Below, piece after piece: positions 61,830 through 64,000 of a stretch of DNA of 64,000 bases (positions are counted from its first letter, which is position 1; each line of letters opens with the position of its first letter). The translations under genes were made by a program, and so were the position numbers. Source of the stretch: Lysobacteraceae bacterium (GTDB lineage Bacteria; Pseudomonadota; Gammaproteobacteria; Nitrococcales; AK92). Location of the stretch: assembly GCA_012523465.1 (NCBI GenBank), contig JAAYIK010000017.1, forward strand, positions 1 through 64,000. The letters run 5' to 3'. The notes beneath the pieces are model-generated. The model searched no databases, was not told the origin of the DNA, and saw nothing but the letters and a program-made list of their open reading frames with translations.

Positions 61830-62309
61830 ATGCAGGACATGAGCGCGACCAAACAACTGCTGGTGGTGGCCCACGCCCCCTCGCCCAATACCCGCAAGCT
61901 CCTCGACGCGGTGCTTGACGGCGCTCGCCATCCGGACATCGGCGGCGTCGACGTGCGCTACCGGCCACCGCTGGAGGCCGGACCGGAGGACGTGCTGGCG
62001 GCGTCCGCCATCATCCTCGGCACGACCGAGAACCTCGGCTACATGAGCGGGGCTCTCAAGGACTTCTTCGACCGCATTTACTATCCCTGCCTCGAGCACA
62101 CCCAGGGGTTGCCCTACGCCGTCTACATCCGCGCCGGCCACGACGGCACCGGAACCCGACGCGGCATCGAGACCATTGTCACCGGCCTGCGCTGGCGGGC
62201 GGTGCAGGATCCGCTGGTCTGCCGCGGCGACTTCCGCGAAGAGTTCATCGAGCAGTGCCGGGAGCTGGGCACCTACATGGCGGCCGGGCTCGAGGCCGGC
62301 ATCTTCTAG
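61830..62309 (+). CDS. Flavodoxin-fold / NAD(P)H-dependent FMN reductase-like protein
   Basis: A 159-residue protein with a flavodoxin-type fold. The phosphate-binding region is LVVAHAPSPNTRKLLDAV (near 11-28). The flavin-contact segment is ILGTTENLGYMSGALKDFFD, and a further loop is YIRAGHDGTG. Such proteins bind FMN and act as oxidoreductases; the partner here is unknown. ATGs at 61830 and 61839 are both possible. It precedes the metallophosphatase gene by 12 bases and is probably co-transcribed with it. Confidence 0.88.
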   Translation: MQDMSATKQLLVVAHAPSPNTRKLLDAVLDGARHPDIGGVDVRYRPPLEAGPEDVLAASAIILGTTENLGYMSGALKDFFDRIYYPCLEHTQGLPYAVYIRAGHDGTGTRRGIETIVTGLRWRAVQDPLVCRGDFREEFIEQCRELGTYMAAGLEAGIF

Positions 62310-62321
62310 GAGCTATCTGGC

Positions 62322-63047
62322 GTGCTGGTATTGCGGCTGGAAGCCAACCCCCGCGGCCGGGATCTCGTCATCGGCGACATCCACGGACAGTTCTCCAAGG
62401 TCGAACGCGAGCTGGAGCGCATCAGCTTCGACCCGGCCCGGGACCGGCTGATCTGCACAGGGGATTTGGTCGACCGCGGCCCGGAAAGCCCCCTGGCCGC
62501 CCGCTGGTTGGCCTACGACTGGTTCCACGCCGTGATGGGCAACCACGATGCGGCGCTACTCCATCGCTGGGGGCTGCTGAGCGCCAAGTTCGAGCTCTGG
62601 CACGACCATCATGGCTGGCTGCAGGATCTCGATGCAGCCGAGCAGCAGCGGCTGTGCGCAGCGCTCCGGAAGCTGCCCTGGGCGCTGGAGGTGCCGACCG
62701 CGCAGGGGCTGGTCGGCCTGGTTCACGCCGAGGTGCCGGAGCGCTTTGCCAGCTGGCAGGCCTTCGTCGCGGCGCTTGGCGAGGAAGAAGTGCGCCTGCA
62801 GGCGATCAGTTCCCGCGACCAGGCCCGCCGGGCGGAGGAGCTCGCCAGTCCGCACGCCGCCGACGCCGAGCCGCTTGCCGGCGTGGCCTGGGTCATCCAT
62901 GGCCATACGCCCCGCCGCTACTGCCGCCCGGGCCAGCTCGGCAACCGGCTGTGGATAGACACCATGGGCTGGTACGACGCGCCGGTGCGCTACGGCGAGG
63001 CCCGCTTCACCATCATTGACTTGCAGGACCCGCTGCGGCCGCTGTGA
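62322..63047 (+). CDS. Serine/threonine-type metallophosphoesterase (PrpA/ApaH-like)
   Basis: A 241-residue calcineurin-like phosphoesterase with all metal motifs in order: GDIHG (18-22), GDLVDRG (47-53), GNHD (73-76), VHAE and the C-terminal HGHTP. This pattern fits lambda-type protein phosphatases such as PrpA/PrpB and also diadenosine tetraphosphatases; at 241 residues the former is closer. GTG start with AGGAG about nine bases upstream. Co-directional with the flavodoxin-like gene, convergent with rplS. Confidence 0.92.
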   Translation: MLVLRLEANPRGRDLVIGDIHGQFSKVERELERISFDPARDRLICTGDLVDRGPESPLAARWLAYDWFHAVMGNHDAALLHRWGLLSAKFELWHDHHGWLQDLDAAEQQRLCAALRKLPWALEVPTAQGLVGLVHAEVPERFASWQAFVAALGEEEVRLQAISSRDQARRAEELASPHAADAEPLAGVAWVIHGHTPRRYCRPGQLGNRLWIDTMGWYDAPVRYGEARFTIIDLQDPLRPL

Positions 63048-63083
63048 CGGGCGATCGAGGCTCCGGCCAGCGCCCGCAGGAAT

Positions 63084-63125
63084 GCAAACGAAAGGACGGC
63101 TGCTTCCTGGCGGAGGCAGCCGTCC
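63084..63125 (-). terminator. Intrinsic terminator of the trmD-rplS operon
   Basis: Reading leftwards, a perfect 10-bp stem (63125-63116 with 63103-63094) encloses a 12-base loop and is followed by TTTCGTTT (63093-63086). It lies about 37 bases after the rplS stop. The rightward side has no T run. Confidence 0.85.
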
Positions 63126-63161
63126 CAGCGCTCGATGCCGCCGCAGGGCGGCGGCAGGCAA

Positions 63162-63512
63162 TCAGACCTTTTCCTTGATGCGAGCGGCGCGGCCGCTGCG
63201 CTCGCGCAGGTAGTACAGCTTGGCTCGGCGCACGGAGCCGCGGCGCTTGACCTGGATGCTCTCGATCAGCGGGCTGTAGGTCTGGAACACGCGCTCAACG
63301 CCCTCGCCGTGCGAGACCTTGCGCACCGTGAAGGAGGAATTAATGCCGCGGTTGCGCTTGGCAATGCAAACGCCTTCGAACGCCTGCAGACGCTCGCGGT
63401 TGCCTTCACGCACCCGCACCTGCACCACCAGCGTGTCGCCGGGGCTGAAGTCAGGCACTTTGATCGCGGCAGCCTCAATGGCCTCTTTGTTGATTTGCTC
63501 GACGATATTCAT
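63162..63512 (-). CDS. rplS: 50S ribosomal protein L19
   Basis: A 116-residue ribosomal protein at the 30S-50S interface. It begins [12 protein letters not shown], has [31 protein letters not shown] and [19 protein letters not shown], and ends with the basic [20 protein letters not shown]. The length is normal. It follows trmD by 11 bases, the standard rpsP-rimM-trmD-rplS order, and a clear terminator follows. Confidence 0.99.
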   Translation of the reverse strand: MNIVEQINKEAIEAAAIKVPDFSPGDTLVVQVRVREGNRERLQAFEGVCIAKRNRGINSSFTVRKVSHGEGVERVFQTYSPLIESIQVKRRGSVRRAKLYYLRERSGRAARIKEKV

Positions 63513-63523
63513 GACCTTATCCC

Positions 63524-64000
63524 TTACCCGTGTTCCGCCCGATATTCTTCGATGAACTCATTCAACAAGCGCCGGCTGGGTTCATCGAGTTCCAGCCGGG
63601 CTAGCAAATCCGGGCGCTTCAGCCAAGTCCGGCCCAAGGCTTGCTTGCGCCGCCAACGCTCAATTGCGGCATGATCGCCGCTCAACAAGACCTCCGGCAC
63701 CCGGCGGCCGTCGATTTCCTCCGGCCGCGTGTAGTGCGGACAGTCCAGTAACCCGTTCGAGAACGAGTCCTGCGCGGCCGAGTCGGCATGGCCCAGCGCT
63801 CCCGGCAGCAAGCGGGCGACAGCATCGATGATCACCATCGCCGCCAGCTCGCCGCCGCTGAGGACATAGTCGCCCAGCGACCATTCCTCGTCGATCTCGC
63901 TCTCGATCAAGCGCTCGTCGACGCCCTCGTAGCGGCCGCAGACCACGATCAGCCGCGGCCGTCGGGCGAAATCCTGCATCGCGGCCTGGTCCAGGGGCTT
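63524..64000 (-). CDS. trmD: tRNA (guanine-N1)-methyltransferase TrmD, C-terminal part
   Basis: The gene runs off the right edge; 158 C-terminal codons are visible, starting [17 protein letters not shown]. TrmD is the SPOUT-fold enzyme methylating G37 of tRNAs, which prevents frameshifting. The knot motifs are present: [30 protein letters not shown] and the catalytic-region [27 protein letters not shown], then the C-terminal helical domain. An internal ATG at 63979 is not the start. Confidence 0.97.
   Translation of the reverse strand, partial: KPLDQAAMQDFARRPRLIVVCGRYEGVDERLIESEIDEEWSLGDYVLSGGELAAMVIIDAVARLLPGALGHADSAAQDSFSNGLLDCPHYTRPEEIDGRRVPEVLLSGDHAAIERWRRKQALGRTWLKRPDLLARLELDEPSRRLLNEFIEEYRAEHG

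Overview
The window is one contiguous, GC-rich, tightly packed stretch of a gammaproteobacterial chromosome. Gene content and order are almost entirely core. The 31-kb run from rpoS (about 8.2 kb) to rpsB (about 39.5 kb) keeps the order known from Pseudomonas and Chromatiales-type genomes: rpoS-nlpD-yqaA-pcm-surE, truD-ispF-ispD-ftsB-eno-kdsA-pyrG-tilS-accA-dnaE-rnhB-lpxB-lpxA-fabZ-lpxD-skp-bamA-rseP-ispC-cdsA-uppS-frr-pyrH-tsf-rpsB. A free-living Gram-negative with lipid A, the DXP isoprenoid pathway, system I cytochrome c maturation and TRAP uptake is implied. A Chromatiales/Ectothiorhodospiraceae-like gammaproteobacterium is my guess; genus cannot be assigned from the sequence alone.

Layout. 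0-2.1 kb (+): the 3' end of a TRAP binding protein gene, then dctQ and dctM, with a hairpin after the binding-protein gene and a clear terminator after dctM. 2.2-7.5 kb (-): hom-thrC, an uncharacterised ORF and recJ. 7.7-8.1 kb (+): a Mth938-like gene. 8.2-39.5 kb (-): stationary-phase sigma factor, envelope/lipid A/isoprenoid genes, DNA polymerase III, CTP synthase and translation factors, interrupted only by one small Smr-domain gene on the other strand. 39.8-44.2 kb (+): map, glnD, an ArsC/Spx-like gene and an unknown ORF. 44.2-49.8 kb (-): ccmCDEFGHI for cytochrome c maturation, without ccmA or ccmB. 50.1-52.9 kb (+): a membrane PAS-GGDEF-EAL protein. 52.9-58.6 kb (-): a tripartite RND efflux operon. 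58.7-60.5 kb (+): a secreted nuclease-like protein. 60.5-61.7 kb (-): a glutamine cyclotransferase-like lipoprotein coupled to a small membrane protein. 61.8-63.0 kb (+): a flavodoxin-fold protein and a metallophosphatase. 63.2-64.0 kb (-): rplS and the 3' part of trmD.

Genes are packed by 1-8 bp start/stop overlaps, many with GTG starts and a few probable TTG starts, so several start choices here rest on ribosome-binding sites rather than on the longest reading frame. Because of the base composition, nearly every gene has a long antisense shadow frame; these were left out. The clearest regulatory signals are the rpsB leader with its divergent rpsB/map promoters, the rpsB-tsf terminator, the rpoS promoter in the nlpD-rpoS gap, and palindromes in the ccmC/GGDEF and RND/nuclease divergent regions.

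I found no mobile element, prophage, CRISPR array, tRNA or rRNA, and no cluster that looks like a new defence, secretion or biosynthetic system. The most useful leads are modest: unknown genes at conserved sites, the missing ccmAB, an unusual substitution in the GGDEF domain, and a few structured intergenic regions.
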